This document shows positions 50,233 to 58,977 of a stretch of 64,000 nt of DNA, one piece after another. Under the pieces are notes generated by a model, which was not told the origin of the DNA, did not search any database, and worked only from the letters and a program-made list of their open reading frames with translations. The stretch comes from Flavobacterium saliperosum (GTDB lineage: Bacteria; Bacteroidota; Bacteroidia; Flavobacteriales; Flavobacteriaceae). The first letter of the stretch is position 1; the number at the start of each line of letters is the position of its first letter. Both the position numbers and the translations under genes were made by a program. The stretch spans positions 1-64,000 of the forward strand of contig NZ_FMTY01000001.1 of NCBI RefSeq assembly GCF_900100625.1. The letters are read 5' to 3'.

Positions 50233-52647
50233 TTATTTTTTGAGCTTCAGACGCAAGCTGTTACCTACTACACTTACAGAACTCAATGCCATCGCTGCAC
50301 CGGCAATCATCGGACTCAGTAAAAATCCGTTAACGGGATACAGGATGCCGGCAGCAATCGGGATTCCGATGACATTATAAATGAATGCCCAGAACAAATT
50401 TTGTTTGATGGTCGCCACCGTTTGTTTGGAAAGCAGAATGGCCTGCGGTACTTTCATTAAATCCGACGAAATAATGGTCATGTGCGCCACATCCATCGCT
50501 ATATCTGATCCTTTCCCCATAGCTATACTCACATTAGCCTGAGCCAAAGCCGCGCTGTCATTGATTCCGTCACCAACCATCGCTACGATTTTCCCTTCCG
50601 ATTGCAAGGTTTTGATGAAAGCCAATTTATCTTCGGGTAACACACTTGCTTTGAATCGGTTCAATCCCACGGTTTTGGCTACCGAAGCGGCCGTTTCCTC
50701 ATTATCACCGGTAAGCATAATGACTTCAATACCTTGTTTTTGGAGTTCCGAAACTGCAGCAATCGACGTTTCCTTAATTTTATCGGCTACAGCCAATATC
50801 GCTAAAAGAGTATTTCCTTTGGCAAAATACAATAACGTGTGCGCCAATTCGGCGTGCTTCGCAATAAACTCGGCATAATGCGTGTCTATGGTAATAGTGT
50901 TCTCGTTTAATAAACGTTTATTGCCCACAAAATAAATTTCGCCGTCAATAGTGGCTTTCACCCCGAATCCGGTGATACTTTCAAAATCCGAAACCGGTTG
51001 CGGCATGGTTCCCGAATACTGAGCGACAACCGCTTCCGCCAATGGGTGTTCCGATTGCAATTCGATGGAATACAAAGCTGCGATATGATTGGGCTGCGCC
51101 TCTTTCCATAACGAAGCTACAACAGAAGGTTTTCCTTCGGTGATTGTTCCGGTTTTGTCAAAAATAACGGTGTCTACTTTTTTTGCAAGTTCGAGACTTT
51201 CGGCGTCTTTTATCAGAATTCCTTTTTCGGCACCTTTCCCTACTCCAACCATTATGGCGGTTGGTGTGGCCAATCCCAAAGCACACGGACAAGCGATTAC
51301 CAAAACCGTAACCATAGCCAGCAATCCGTGAGTTAAGCCGTTTTCGCCCCCAAAAATTACCCAAACCAATAACGTCAGGATTGAAATTACCAATACGATT
51401 GGCACAAAGATTCCGGCAATTTTATCGACCAGTTTCTGAACCGGCGCCTTACTGCCCTGCGCATTTTGAACCATGGTGATGATTTGGGCTAACAAGGTTT
51501 CCGAACCTATTTTTTGAGCCGTATACTGCAAACTTCCTTTCTGATTGATGGTTCCGGCAAAAACGGTATCGTTGGGGTTTTTGGCTACCGGAATGGGTTC
51601 ACCGGAAATCATGCTTTCATCTACAAAAGAACTTCCCGACAGTACCTTTCCGTCTACCGCGATTTTTTCACCGGGTTTCGCTAAAAGCACGTCGCCCAAA
51701 ATCACGGAACTGATTTTCACTTCTTCCTGTTGTCCGTCTTTCATTAATCGGATTACGGTTTTAGGTTGTAATCCCACCAGTTTTTTGATGGCCGATGCTG
51801 TATTTCCTTTGGCGCGTTCTTCCAATACTTTTCCGAGAAGGATAAAGGTAATTACCACCGTTGCCGCTTCAAAATACACGTGAGCATGCAATCCCCGGCT
51901 ATGCCAAAACTCAGGATTCAACGTATTGAATACACTGAAAAGATAGGCAATACCCGTACTTAGCGCCACTAGGGTATCCATATTGGCTTTGCGGTGTTTC
52001 AGCTGTTTACAGGCGTTGATGAAAAAACTTTTTCCGAACCAAAACAAAACCGGAGTGGAAAATACCCACATGATCCAATTTCCATAAGGCATGTCCATAA
52101 AAAACATTCCGATGACAAAAACCGGTAAGGTAAACACGGCTGCGGCAATGGTTCTTCTCTTTAAAGCGGTAAACTGTTCGTTGTGCCGTTCGGCGATTTC
52201 ATCCTCCTGGCTTTCCGATTCGGTAATAATTAAATCGTAACCGATACTTTGAATCGCTTTTTTGAAATTTTCAGGTTTGGCAATTCCGGGAACATATTCG
52301 ACTGTTGCGGTAGCGTTGGCATAATTTACTACCGAGGAAATAATCCCTTCTTCAAAAGAAAGAATGCTTTCCACACTCACGGCACAGGAAGCACAAGTCA
52401 TGCCTTCTACCGGAAAACTTTTTTTCACCGTCGTAATGTCATAACCCAAATCACGAATTGTACTGGTGAGTTGAGCTAATTTAAATTGTTTGGGATCTAC
52501 CTCTATTTTTGCCTGTTGGTTGTTGAGTTCCACCTTGTGTGTTACAACGCCATCGGTTTTGGCAAGAGTATCATCCACAATGAGCGCGCAATGTTCGCTA
52601 TGTACACCTTCGAGAGGGATGGTAAGTATTTTAGAATTCGTTTCCAT
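50233..52647 (-). CDS. copA: Copper-translocating P1B-type ATPase
   Basis: Exports Cu(I) across the inner membrane. The 804 residues have two N-terminal HMA domains. The first has lost its metal pair (SEHCALIV, one Cys); the second is intact (GMTCASCAVSV near 82). The core shows the transmembrane CPCALGLATPT near 455, the phosphorylation site DKTGTITEG near 500, SEHPLAEAV near 540 and GDGINDSAAL near 695. It is the first structural gene of the copper operon. An inverted repeat lies 74 bases upstream. Confidence 0.95.
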   Translation of the reverse strand: METNSKILTIPLEGVHSEHCALIVDDTLAKTDGVVTHKVELNNQQAKIEVDPKQFKLAQLTSTIRDLGYDITTVKKSFPVEGMTCASCAVSVESILSFEEGIISSVVNYANATATVEYVPGIAKPENFKKAIQSIGYDLIITESESQEDEIAERHNEQFTALKRRTIAAAVFTLPVFVIGMFFMDMPYGNWIMWVFSTPVLFWFGKSFFINACKQLKHRKANMDTLVALSTGIAYLFSVFNTLNPEFWHSRGLHAHVYFEAATVVITFILLGKVLEERAKGNTASAIKKLVGLQPKTVIRLMKDGQQEEVKISSVILGDVLLAKPGEKIAVDGKVLSGSSFVDESMISGEPIPVAKNPNDTVFAGTINQKGSLQYTAQKIGSETLLAQIITMVQNAQGSKAPVQKLVDKIAGIFVPIVLVISILTLLVWVIFGGENGLTHGLLAMVTVLVIACPCALGLATPTAIMVGVGKGAEKGILIKDAESLELAKKVDTVIFDKTGTITEGKPSVVASLWKEAQPNHIAALYSIELQSEHPLAEAVVAQYSGTMPQPVSDFESITGFGVKATIDGEIYFVGNKRLLNENTITIDTHYAEFIAKHAELAHTLLYFAKGNTLLAILAVADKIKETSIAAVSELQKQGIEVIMLTGDNEETAASVAKTVGLNRFKASVLPEDKLAFIKTLQSEGKIVAMVGDGINDSAALAQANVSIAMGKGSDIAMDVAHMTIISSDLMKVPQAILLSKQTVATIKQNLFWAFIYNVIGIPIAAGILYPVNGFLLSPMIAGAAMALSSVSVVGNSLRLKLKK

Positions 52648-52720
52648 AATCTCTTATTGTTTGATGATACAAAGTTCCGTCAGATAACAAGAGAAAATAT
52701 TACAGGATTCTCATTACGAG

Positions 52721-52735
52721 TTGTAACTTTTACAG
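52721..52735. promoter_or_regulatory. Copper operator candidate, site before copA
   Basis: TTGTAACTTTTACAG holds TGTAA-N3-TTACA and overlaps the stop codon of the AraC-type gene. It matches 50218-50232 in 14 of 15 bases and lies at a similar distance from the next start. Both sites are followed on the minus strand by a TTTGTAT stretch about 30 bases before the gene. Confidence 0.5.
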
Positions 52736-53290
52736 ATGATCCAGCGGTACCCGTTTTTGCTGCCCTATGGATTTGAAATGCGAAGGGGTCAGTCCGGTTA
52801 CTTTTTTAAACTGATTGCTCAGATAGGCCACACTACTGTACCCCAATTGATTGGCGATTTCTTTTAATGACAGTTCATCATATACAATCAGTTCTTTTAC
52901 TTTTTCGATTTTTTGCAAAATCACATACTTTTCGATGGTGGTTCCTTCGACTTCCGAAAATAAATTACTCAGATAATTGTATTCGTAACCCAATTCGGAG
53001 GCTAAAAAATCAGACAAATTCGTTTTTAGGAGTTCTTTATCGTGATGGATAAACTGCACGATATGATTTTTAATCCGTTCTATCAACTGATGTTTTTTAT
53101 CATCGATAAGTTCAAATCCGATTAGCTGCAGTTGTTCCGAAAGTTTTACCCTGTCTGCATCCTGCAATGGGTTTTGAAACTCGATTTCTCCCAAAGTAAT
53201 CGTTTTATAGCTCAGATTCAGCGTATTCAGGATAGTTTCCACAGCCAAAACACAGCGATGGCAAACCATATTTTTAATGTATAATTTCAT
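52730..53290 (-). CDS. AraC-family regulator with N-terminal CxxC (HMA-like) domain
   Basis: A 186-residue protein. Residues 1-65 begin MKLYIKNMVCHRCVLAV, where M-x-C-x-x-C is the metal site of HMA domains, and run on like a beta-alpha-beta-beta fold. Residues about 85-180 are an AraC/XylS DNA-binding domain (LSLKEIANQLGYSSVAYLSN). It lies directly before copA on the same strand, so a Cu(I)-sensing activator of the operon is likely. This is inference from the fusion and position. Confidence 0.87.
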   Translation of the reverse strand: MKLYIKNMVCHRCVLAVETILNTLNLSYKTITLGEIEFQNPLQDADRVKLSEQLQLIGFELIDDKKHQLIERIKNHIVQFIHHDKELLKTNLSDFLASELGYEYNYLSNLFSEVEGTTIEKYVILQKIEKVKELIVYDELSLKEIANQLGYSSVAYLSNQFKKVTGLTPSHFKSIGQQKRVPLDHL

Positions 53291-53379
53291 CGTAATTCGT
53301 ATTAGGTTAAAATTACGATTTTTATTGATACCATATCAAGGGAAGGAATTGTAATCGAACTATCAGAAAAAAATTGAAC

Positions 53380-53513
53380 AAAAAAAGAGGCCTTTTAACG
53401 GGCCTCTCTTACAGTATTCTGATTTACTATTGTCTATTACTATTCAAGCACATCGACATTCAAATACATTCTCTTTTCACGGAAGAATAAATTCAAATAA
53501 CAAATCAAAATCC
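53380..53513 (-). ncRNA. Putative small RNA, tandem family unit A
   Basis: About 134 bases. On the minus strand, TACATTTA (53527-53520) resembles a -7 box. The body has a closing stem GATTTGTTATT / AATAGTAAATC (11 pairs with G-T, 53506-53496 with 53431-53421), and the end is the terminator GAGGCC / GGCCTC plus T7. It is one of five head-to-tail relatives. No open frame covers it. It could be a 6S-like RNA or something new. Confidence 0.6.
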
Positions 53514-53573
53514 GTTTAGTAAATGTACAACTTATTTTGATACAAAGCATTGATATCCAAAATTTTAACTTTT

Positions 53574-53711
53574 AAAAAAAAGGAGGCCCGTTAGACCTCC
53601 CTATGTATGTTTTGATTCATTACGTTGAATTCATACCTCTATTTAGGCAGAACTTACGACTGAACATTCTTTTGTCGTTGGACTTGGATCTGTTCAATAA
53701 CCAATCAAAAC
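53574..53711 (-). ncRNA. Putative small RNA, tandem family unit X
   Basis: About 138 bases, diverged from unit A. It has TAAATTTG (53725-53718) as -7 box, closing stem GTTTTGATT / AATCAAAAC (53711-53703 with 53617-53609), and inner stem ACGAC / GTCGT around AAAAGAATGTTCA. The terminator is GGAGG / CCTCC plus T8. It shares the TTTTGATT-GTTATT-GAA start and AAAAGAATGT core with the A, B, C type. Confidence 0.55.
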
Positions 53712-53769
53712 CACATTCAAATTTACGTATTTTAAAATCACAAAACACTAACTACCAAAACTTTATCAC

Positions 53770-53904
53770 AAAAAAAGAGGCCTTTTAACGGGCCTCTCTT
53801 ACAGTATTCTGATTTACTATTGTCTTTTTACTATGAAAGTAAACCGACATTCAAATAAACTCTCTTTTCACGGAAGAATAAATTCAAATAACAAATCAAA
53901 AACC
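53770..53904 (-). ncRNA. Putative small RNA, tandem family unit B
   Basis: About 135 bases, nearly identical to unit A in the first 40 and last 60 bases. The upstream block ends TACATTTA (53918-53911). The closing stem and GAGGCC terminator are identical to A. The middle differs but keeps pairing (TTTACT / AGTAAA), where C has TTCCACTAT / ATAGTGAAA at the same place. Confidence 0.6.
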
Positions 53905-53972
53905 GTTCAGTAAATGTACAACTTATTTTAATACAACATACTATTAATCAATAATTTAACATTATAAAACAC

Positions 53973-54102
53973 TAAAAACCCTCTGACTCCTTTTTATCAT
54001 GTTTTGATCCATTACTTGAATCCTTCTATAGACAGGCCGAGCGAACGACTGAACATTCTTTTGTTCTTGTGTCCGGATTTGTTCAATAACCAATTAAAAC
54101 TA
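53973..54102 (-). ncRNA. Putative small RNA, tandem family unit Y (degenerate)
   Basis: A relative of unit X. The core AAAAGAATGTTCAGTCGTT and the arms TTTTAATT...GATCAAAA (54100-54001) are kept, and AUCC/GGAU pairs inside the stem. The terminator is broken (GGAGTCAGAGGG before T5) and no good -7 box is seen, so it may be a dying copy. Confidence 0.4.
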
Positions 54103-54156
54103 TAGTCCCATTCATGCAATTTTAAAAACATAAAATACTCATTATCAATTTTAAAC

Positions 54157-54292
54157 AAAAAAAGAGGCCTTTTAACAGGCCTCTCTTACAGTATTCTGAT
54201 TTACTATTATCCTTTCACTATAATAGTGGAAACGACTTTCGAATAGATTCTCTTTTCACGGAAGAATAAATTCAAATAACAAATCAAAAACC
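54157..54292 (-). ncRNA. Putative small RNA, tandem family unit C
   Basis: About 136 bases, first in the direction of transcription. The upstream block ends TATCTTTA (54306-54299). The closing stem is the same as A and B. The apical stem CACTAT-T-ATAGTG is perfect although its sequence differs from B, as expected if pairing is selected. The terminator is GAGGCC / GGCCTC plus T7, and its loop differs by one base. Confidence 0.6.
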
Positions 54293-54597
54293 GTTCAATA
54301 AAGATACGACTTATTTCGACAATTAATACTGAATATCAATATTTTAACACTTAAATACTATTAAGTCCTTAGCTTGAAAACTTGACAGATAATCCGCATC
54401 TTGTCTTATGATGAAAATATAACACAATTGCTCTTTAACAAACAATAATTCATGTTAAAATATTATTTAGTGAAAAATAATTACTTTTTTAATTAAATTA
54501 AAATAAAATTATTAAATTGTAAACGATTAAGGAAGTATGCCCCAAAAATACTGTTCGCAACACTTTTACAAAAATTTTAAACCAATAAATGCTGTAA
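54293..54597. other. Intergenic, AT-rich, no gene seen
   Basis: Holds the conserved upstream block of unit C (to about 54325). The rest is AT-rich DNA with no supported frame before the RCC1-repeat gene; its promoter is not obvious. Confidence 0.5.
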
Positions 54598-55965
54598 ATG
54601 AAAAAAACGTTACTTCTCGCTTCTGTATTCCTCTGCTCGAATACATTTGCAACAGCCCAGTGTTGGGAATCGATATCAGCAAAAAATGGTCAATCCGCTG
54701 CCATTAAAGAAGACGGCACCTTATGGACCTGGGGCTTTAATGGTCAGGGACAATTGGGTGACGGAACAACAGTAAGCCGAAATGTACCCGTATTGATTTC
54801 TTCGGACACCAATTGGAAAAAAGTATCTTCGGGTTACAATCATATGGTAGCGTTAAAATATGACAATACCATTTGGTCATGGGGCTCTAACAGCTCGGGA
54901 CAGTTGGGCAACGGAACCAATATTGACAACCATTTTCCAATGCAGTCCAACCCGGAAACCAATTGGAGCTCCATTGCCAGTGGCGCCAATCATACCTTGG
55001 CACTAAAATCAGATGGTACCTTATGGGCCTGGGGTAGTAATTCCTATGGTGCTTTAGGTAACGGCAGCACGATTAATCAAAGTTCACCGATACAAATCGG
55101 TTTCGATACCGATTGGCAATGGATCAGTGCAGGAGAAAACAATTCGTTTGCCATAAAAACAAACGGAACACTTTGGGCTTGGGGCGATAATGCCAATGGA
55201 AAATTAGGAAACGGAAACACGGCATACCGACTCACTCCCACTCAAATAGGCACCGATACGAATTGGGCAAAAATAAATGAAGGCTATTTACACACGGTTG
55301 CCATCAAACAAAACGGCACCTTATGGAGCTGGGGCTGGAATGCTTACGGACAATTAGGAGATAACACATTAACAGACAAATGGATACCTACCCAAATCGG
55401 TACCGATACTGATTGGCAAAACGTTAACGCTGGAGGTTATCATACTTTGGCTATAAAAACCAACGGCACTTTATGGGCTTGGGGATACAATACTTTTGGA
55501 CAATTGGGTATTGGTTCCAACAGTCATAAAATTTACCCAACGTTAGTCGGAACATCAAATAACTGGTCTGACATTGCCTTATCCTTTCAACATACCATTG
55601 GTGTAAACACCGGTTCCGAACTGTTTGCCTGGGGATTAAATTCCGATGGCAGATTGGGCATTGGCTCCAATTCAAATCGAAATTACCCAACTAGTGTGAT
55701 CTGTAGCAATTTAAACAACATAAATTTCAGTCAGATCAGTTCATTCATCCTTTATCCTAACCCTGCAACGGACATGATTTCAATCCAAAATACCGAAAAC
55801 AAGAATATAGAAACCGTTCTTTTGTATGATATCGTCGGAAAAAAAATCAAAGAGTTAACCGGTAATGTATCACAAATCGATGTTAAGGATTTGCAAAACG
55901 GGATGTATCTGGTACACATCAATGCCGACAAACAAAATCATACGTTAAAATTCATAAAACGCTAA
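54598..55965 (+). CDS. Secreted RCC1-repeat protein with T9SS sorting domain
   Basis: A 455-residue protein with a signal peptide (to about 21). Seven RCC1-like repeats of about 50 residues follow (each with xLWxWGxNxxGQLGxGT), predicting a seven-bladed propeller, about 25-370. Residues about 383-455 are a type A T9SS C-terminal domain (FILYPNPATDMISI...GMYLVHINAD...HTLKFIKR). It should therefore be exported through the outer membrane and anchored or released. The binding partner is unknown. Confidence 0.9.
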   Translation: MKKTLLLASVFLCSNTFATAQCWESISAKNGQSAAIKEDGTLWTWGFNGQGQLGDGTTVSRNVPVLISSDTNWKKVSSGYNHMVALKYDNTIWSWGSNSSGQLGNGTNIDNHFPMQSNPETNWSSIASGANHTLALKSDGTLWAWGSNSYGALGNGSTINQSSPIQIGFDTDWQWISAGENNSFAIKTNGTLWAWGDNANGKLGNGNTAYRLTPTQIGTDTNWAKINEGYLHTVAIKQNGTLWSWGWNAYGQLGDNTLTDKWIPTQIGTDTDWQNVNAGGYHTLAIKTNGTLWAWGYNTFGQLGIGSNSHKIYPTLVGTSNNWSDIALSFQHTIGVNTGSELFAWGLNSDGRLGIGSNSNRNYPTSVICSNLNNINFSQISSFILYPNPATDMISIQNTENKNIETVLLYDIVGKKIKELTGNVSQIDVKDLQNGMYLVHINADKQNHTLKFIKR

Positions 55966-55991
55966 ACGAAAAGCGGCGAAACACCTAAGGT

Positions 55992-57164
55992 TTGAAGTAC
56001 ATCACCCGAACAATCTGGATCTTATCCCTGGTTAGTCTGTTTACGGATACTGCGAGCGAAATGTTGTATCCGGTCATGCCAATCTACCTCAAATCGATTG
56101 GGTTTTCCATTGTACTGATCGGTATTCTGGAAGGGGTTGCAGAAGCTACAGCCGGGCTAAGTAAAGGGTATTTCGGCAAGCGCTCCGACATTTCAGGAAA
56201 AAGGGTTCCGTTTGTTCAGATAGGGTATGCATTAAGCACATTATCCCGACCCATGATGGCTGTTTTCACCTTTCCGGTTTGGATCTTTTTAGCGCGTACT
56301 CTTGATCGCTTCGGCAAAGGAATCCGAACGGGAGCCAGAGATGCCATACTTTCAGACGAAGCAACTCCGCAAACCAAGGGTAAAATTTTTGGGTTTCATC
56401 GATCCATGGACACTTTCGGCGCCGTTTTGGGCCCCGCACTGGCATTACTTTATTTGTTTTATTATCCGGAAGACTATAAAACACTCTTTTTTGTTGCTTT
56501 TCTGCCCGGATTGTGTGCCGTTTTAGCATCGTTACTACTGAAAGACAAAACCACGGCAATTGCTAAACAAAAATCGGCAACTCCTTTTTTTTCCTTTTTG
56601 AAATATTGGAAAGTCAGTCCGCCTGCCTATCGCAAATTGGTTTTCGGATTGCTTCTTTTTACCCTGTTTAACAGTTCCGATGTGTTCCTGCTACTGAAAG
56701 CCAAGGAAGTGGGTCTTGACGATACCCTGATTATCGGCGTATATATTTTTTACAACCTTATTTATGCGCTATTTGCGTTTCCAATAGGCATCCTTGCTGA
56801 TAAAATCGGACTGAAAACTATTTTTATTCTCGGACTGATTATATTTGCCACGGTGTATTTCGGAATGGCTTTAAATACCAACCGCTATCTTTTCTTCGGT
56901 CTTTTTGCTTTGTACGGAATCTATTCTGCCGCCACCGAAGGAATTTCAAAAGCCTGGATTTCAAACATCAGTGATAAAAAAGATACGGCAACTGCCATCG
57001 GAACCTTTTCCGGACTGCAAAGTATTTGTATGATGCTTGCCAGTTCTTTAACCGGGCTGGTTTGGTTTCGGTTTGGCTCTTCAGCAGCTTTCATCACTAC
57101 CGCAATTGTAACCACAATCGTAATTGTATATTTCCTGAGAATTCCCAAACCGATAACGAATTGA
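55992..57164 (+). CDS. MFS transporter (TTG start)
   Basis: A 390-residue major facilitator with twelve helices. Signature stretches are SLFTDTASEMLYPVMPIYLKSIG near 16-38, AEATAGLSKGYFGKRSD with the loop 2-3 motif near 50-66, and DRFGKGIRTGARDAILSD near 105-122. It resembles permeases of the YfkF/fosmidomycin-efflux sort; the substrate is unknown. The first helix requires TTG at 55992; the next in-frame ATG would cut it. It lies 26 bases after the RCC1 gene. Confidence 0.87.
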   Translation: MKYITRTIWILSLVSLFTDTASEMLYPVMPIYLKSIGFSIVLIGILEGVAEATAGLSKGYFGKRSDISGKRVPFVQIGYALSTLSRPMMAVFTFPVWIFLARTLDRFGKGIRTGARDAILSDEATPQTKGKIFGFHRSMDTFGAVLGPALALLYLFYYPEDYKTLFFVAFLPGLCAVLASLLLKDKTTAIAKQKSATPFFSFLKYWKVSPPAYRKLVFGLLLFTLFNSSDVFLLLKAKEVGLDDTLIIGVYIFYNLIYALFAFPIGILADKIGLKTIFILGLIIFATVYFGMALNTNRYLFFGLFALYGIYSAATEGISKAWISNISDKKDTATAIGTFSGLQSICMMLASSLTGLVWFRFGSSAAFITTAIVTTIVIVYFLRIPKPITN

Positions 57165-57229
57165 TTGCAACTTATGAAAATCGTTTTTGATTTTTCTCTA
57201 CTTTTACAGTTCTAATTAATCCTTAATCC

Positions 57230-58600
57230 ATGTCACAAACCGTAGTAGTATTAGCCGCATTCATCATTGCCTTAGGAATAGGCATTTTCATTGGAAAAAT
57301 CGTCTTTTCCGCCAAATCACAGTCCGAAAAATCAGGATTGGAAGAACGCATTAACGGTCTTTTATCACAAATGGAACAACTCAAACAGCAATTTCAGAAT
57401 GAGCGAATCCATTTCGAAAAGCAATTGCTTCAGGTAAATACCGAGAAAGAAACCATCCGTTCCGAAAAAGAAGCTTTGGCCATCCAGTTATCCAAAAAAG
57501 AAACCGATTTCGAAAACCTGTGGGAACGCAATAAAGAACAGAAAGAGGAAGTCAATCAGTTACAGGAGAAATTCACCAAAGAATTCGAAAACCTTGCCAA
57601 TAAAATCCTGGAAGAAAAAACGAGTAAGTTCACCGAGCAAAACAAGGAGAACCTTAAAAACATCCTGACACCTTTACAGGACAAAATTCATTTGTTTGAA
57701 AAGAAAGTCGAAGACACCCACAAGGAAAGTATCGACTACCATGCCGCCTTACGCCAACAGATTTTGGGCTTACGTGAAATGAACGAACAAATGAGCAAGG
57801 AAACCCTGAACCTGACCAAAGCACTGAAAGGAGACAGTAAAATGCAGGGGAATTGGGGTGAATTGATTTTGGAACGCGTTCTGGAAAAATCCGGATTGGA
57901 AAAAGGCCGCGAATATGAAGTACAGCAGAGTTTCGTTACCGAAGAAGGTTCCCGGGTACAACCCGATGTGGTGATTAACTTACCCGACGGAAAGAAAATG
58001 ATAGTCGATTCGAAAGTTTCGCTAACCGCCTACGAACGTTTCATTAATGAAGATGACGAAGAGGTCAAAATCTCGTTTTTAAAAGAACACGTCAATTCCA
58101 TTCGTCGTCACGTTGAGCAGTTAAGCAGCAAAAACTATCACGACTTGTATCAGATTGAAAGTCCGGATTTCGTATTGTTATTCATCCCGATGGAACCGGC
58201 ATTTGCCTTGGCTTTAAACGAAGACAACTCATTGTATAACAAAGCCTTTGAGAAGAACATCGTAATTGTTACACCTTCCACCCTTTTGGCTACTTTACGT
58301 ACGATTGACAGTATGTGGGCCAACCAAAAGCAACAGGAAAATGCCTATGAAATTGCGCGTCAGGCCGGAGCTTTGTATGACAAATTTGAAGGTTTTGTTT
58401 CAGATTTGGTAAAAATCGGAAAGAAAATGGACGAAGCCAAAAGCGAATACGGCAATGCGATGAACAAACTGGTGGACGGCAAAGGAAACCTCATTACCAG
58501 TGTGGAAAAACTGAAAAAAATGGGTGCCAAAGCCAAGAAGGCACTGCCCGAAAACATACTAAACCGCGCACTCGAAAAAGAACACAACACCGAAAATTAA
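57230..58600 (+). CDS. rmuC: DNA recombination protein RmuC
   Basis: A 456-residue protein with an N-terminal membrane helix (VVVLAAFIIALGIGIFIGKIV), a coiled coil (about 30-150) and the RmuC nuclease-like domain (about 180-420). That domain has MQGNWGELILERVLEKSGL, PDVVINLPDGKKMIVDSKVS and FVLLFIPMEPAFALAL. Family members limit inversions at short repeats and act against foreign DNA in some bacteria. It is followed six bases later by a small membrane protein and then a thioesterase. Confidence 0.94.
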   Translation: MSQTVVVLAAFIIALGIGIFIGKIVFSAKSQSEKSGLEERINGLLSQMEQLKQQFQNERIHFEKQLLQVNTEKETIRSEKEALAIQLSKKETDFENLWERNKEQKEEVNQLQEKFTKEFENLANKILEEKTSKFTEQNKENLKNILTPLQDKIHLFEKKVEDTHKESIDYHAALRQQILGLREMNEQMSKETLNLTKALKGDSKMQGNWGELILERVLEKSGLEKGREYEVQQSFVTEEGSRVQPDVVINLPDGKKMIVDSKVSLTAYERFINEDDEEVKISFLKEHVNSIRRHVEQLSSKNYHDLYQIESPDFVLLFIPMEPAFALALNEDNSLYNKAFEKNIVIVTPSTLLATLRTIDSMWANQKQQENAYEIARQAGALYDKFEGFVSDLVKIGKKMDEAKSEYGNAMNKLVDGKGNLITSVEKLKKMGAKAKKALPENILNRALEKEHNTEN

Positions 58601-58606
58601 AACACC

Positions 58607-58972
58607 ATGAGAAAATACCTTTTATTTGGCTTAGTCGCACTGCTACTGATGTTTGCAGGCTATTTTGCTTTCGTATACTACGTTCCTTACAGTGAAGGGG
58701 TTCGCGCCGGAGAATTAATCAAAGTAAGCAAGAAAGGCGTTGTAATGAAAACCTGGGAAGGCGAAATCAGTCAGGGTATTTCCGGTGCGCAGATCTTCAG
58801 TTTTTCGGTATTGGACAAAGACCAAAAAGTCATTGCCGATTTACAGACCTTTCAGGGGAAATATGTAAAGGTAACCTATGTGGAACGCTACAAGACCTTT
58901 CCATGGTGGGGTGATACCAACTATTTCGTAACCGAAGTACAATTGGAAAATTCACCTCATTTTAACAAATAA
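58607..58972 (+). CDS. Small membrane-anchored protein of unknown function
   Basis: A 121-residue protein with one N-terminal helix (YLLFGLVALLLMFAGYFAFVYY) and a beta-rich outside part containing AGELIKVSKKGVVMKTWEGE near 37-56 and WWGDTNYFVTEV near 103. I recall database entries for such proteins named 6-phosphogluconate dehydrogenase, which nothing here supports. It lies between rmuC and the thioesterase with gaps of six and five bases, so it belongs to that operon. Confidence 0.75.
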   Translation: MRKYLLFGLVALLLMFAGYFAFVYYVPYSEGVRAGELIKVSKKGVVMKTWEGEISQGISGAQIFSFSVLDKDQKVIADLQTFQGKYVKVTYVERYKTFPWWGDTNYFVTEVQLENSPHFNK

Positions 58973-58977
58973 AAGGT

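Noticed and set aside
53603..53788. 61-codon open frame inside the tandem RNA region
   Set aside because: It covers unit X on the opposite strand, is not conserved in unit Y, and lacks a protein-like composition.
53380..54292. CRISPR array explanation for the regular repeats
   Set aside because: Units are about 388 bases with long diverged stretches and terminators, there are no short spacers and no cas genes are near.
53380..54292. Insertion sequence or MITE explanation
   Set aside because: No terminal inverted repeats or target duplications enclose the units, and the order alternates A-X-B-Y-C in one direction. Not fully excluded without a genome-wide search.
58607..58972. 6-phosphogluconate dehydrogenase name for the small membrane protein
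   Set aside because: It is 121 residues long with a membrane helix and no nucleotide-binding motif.
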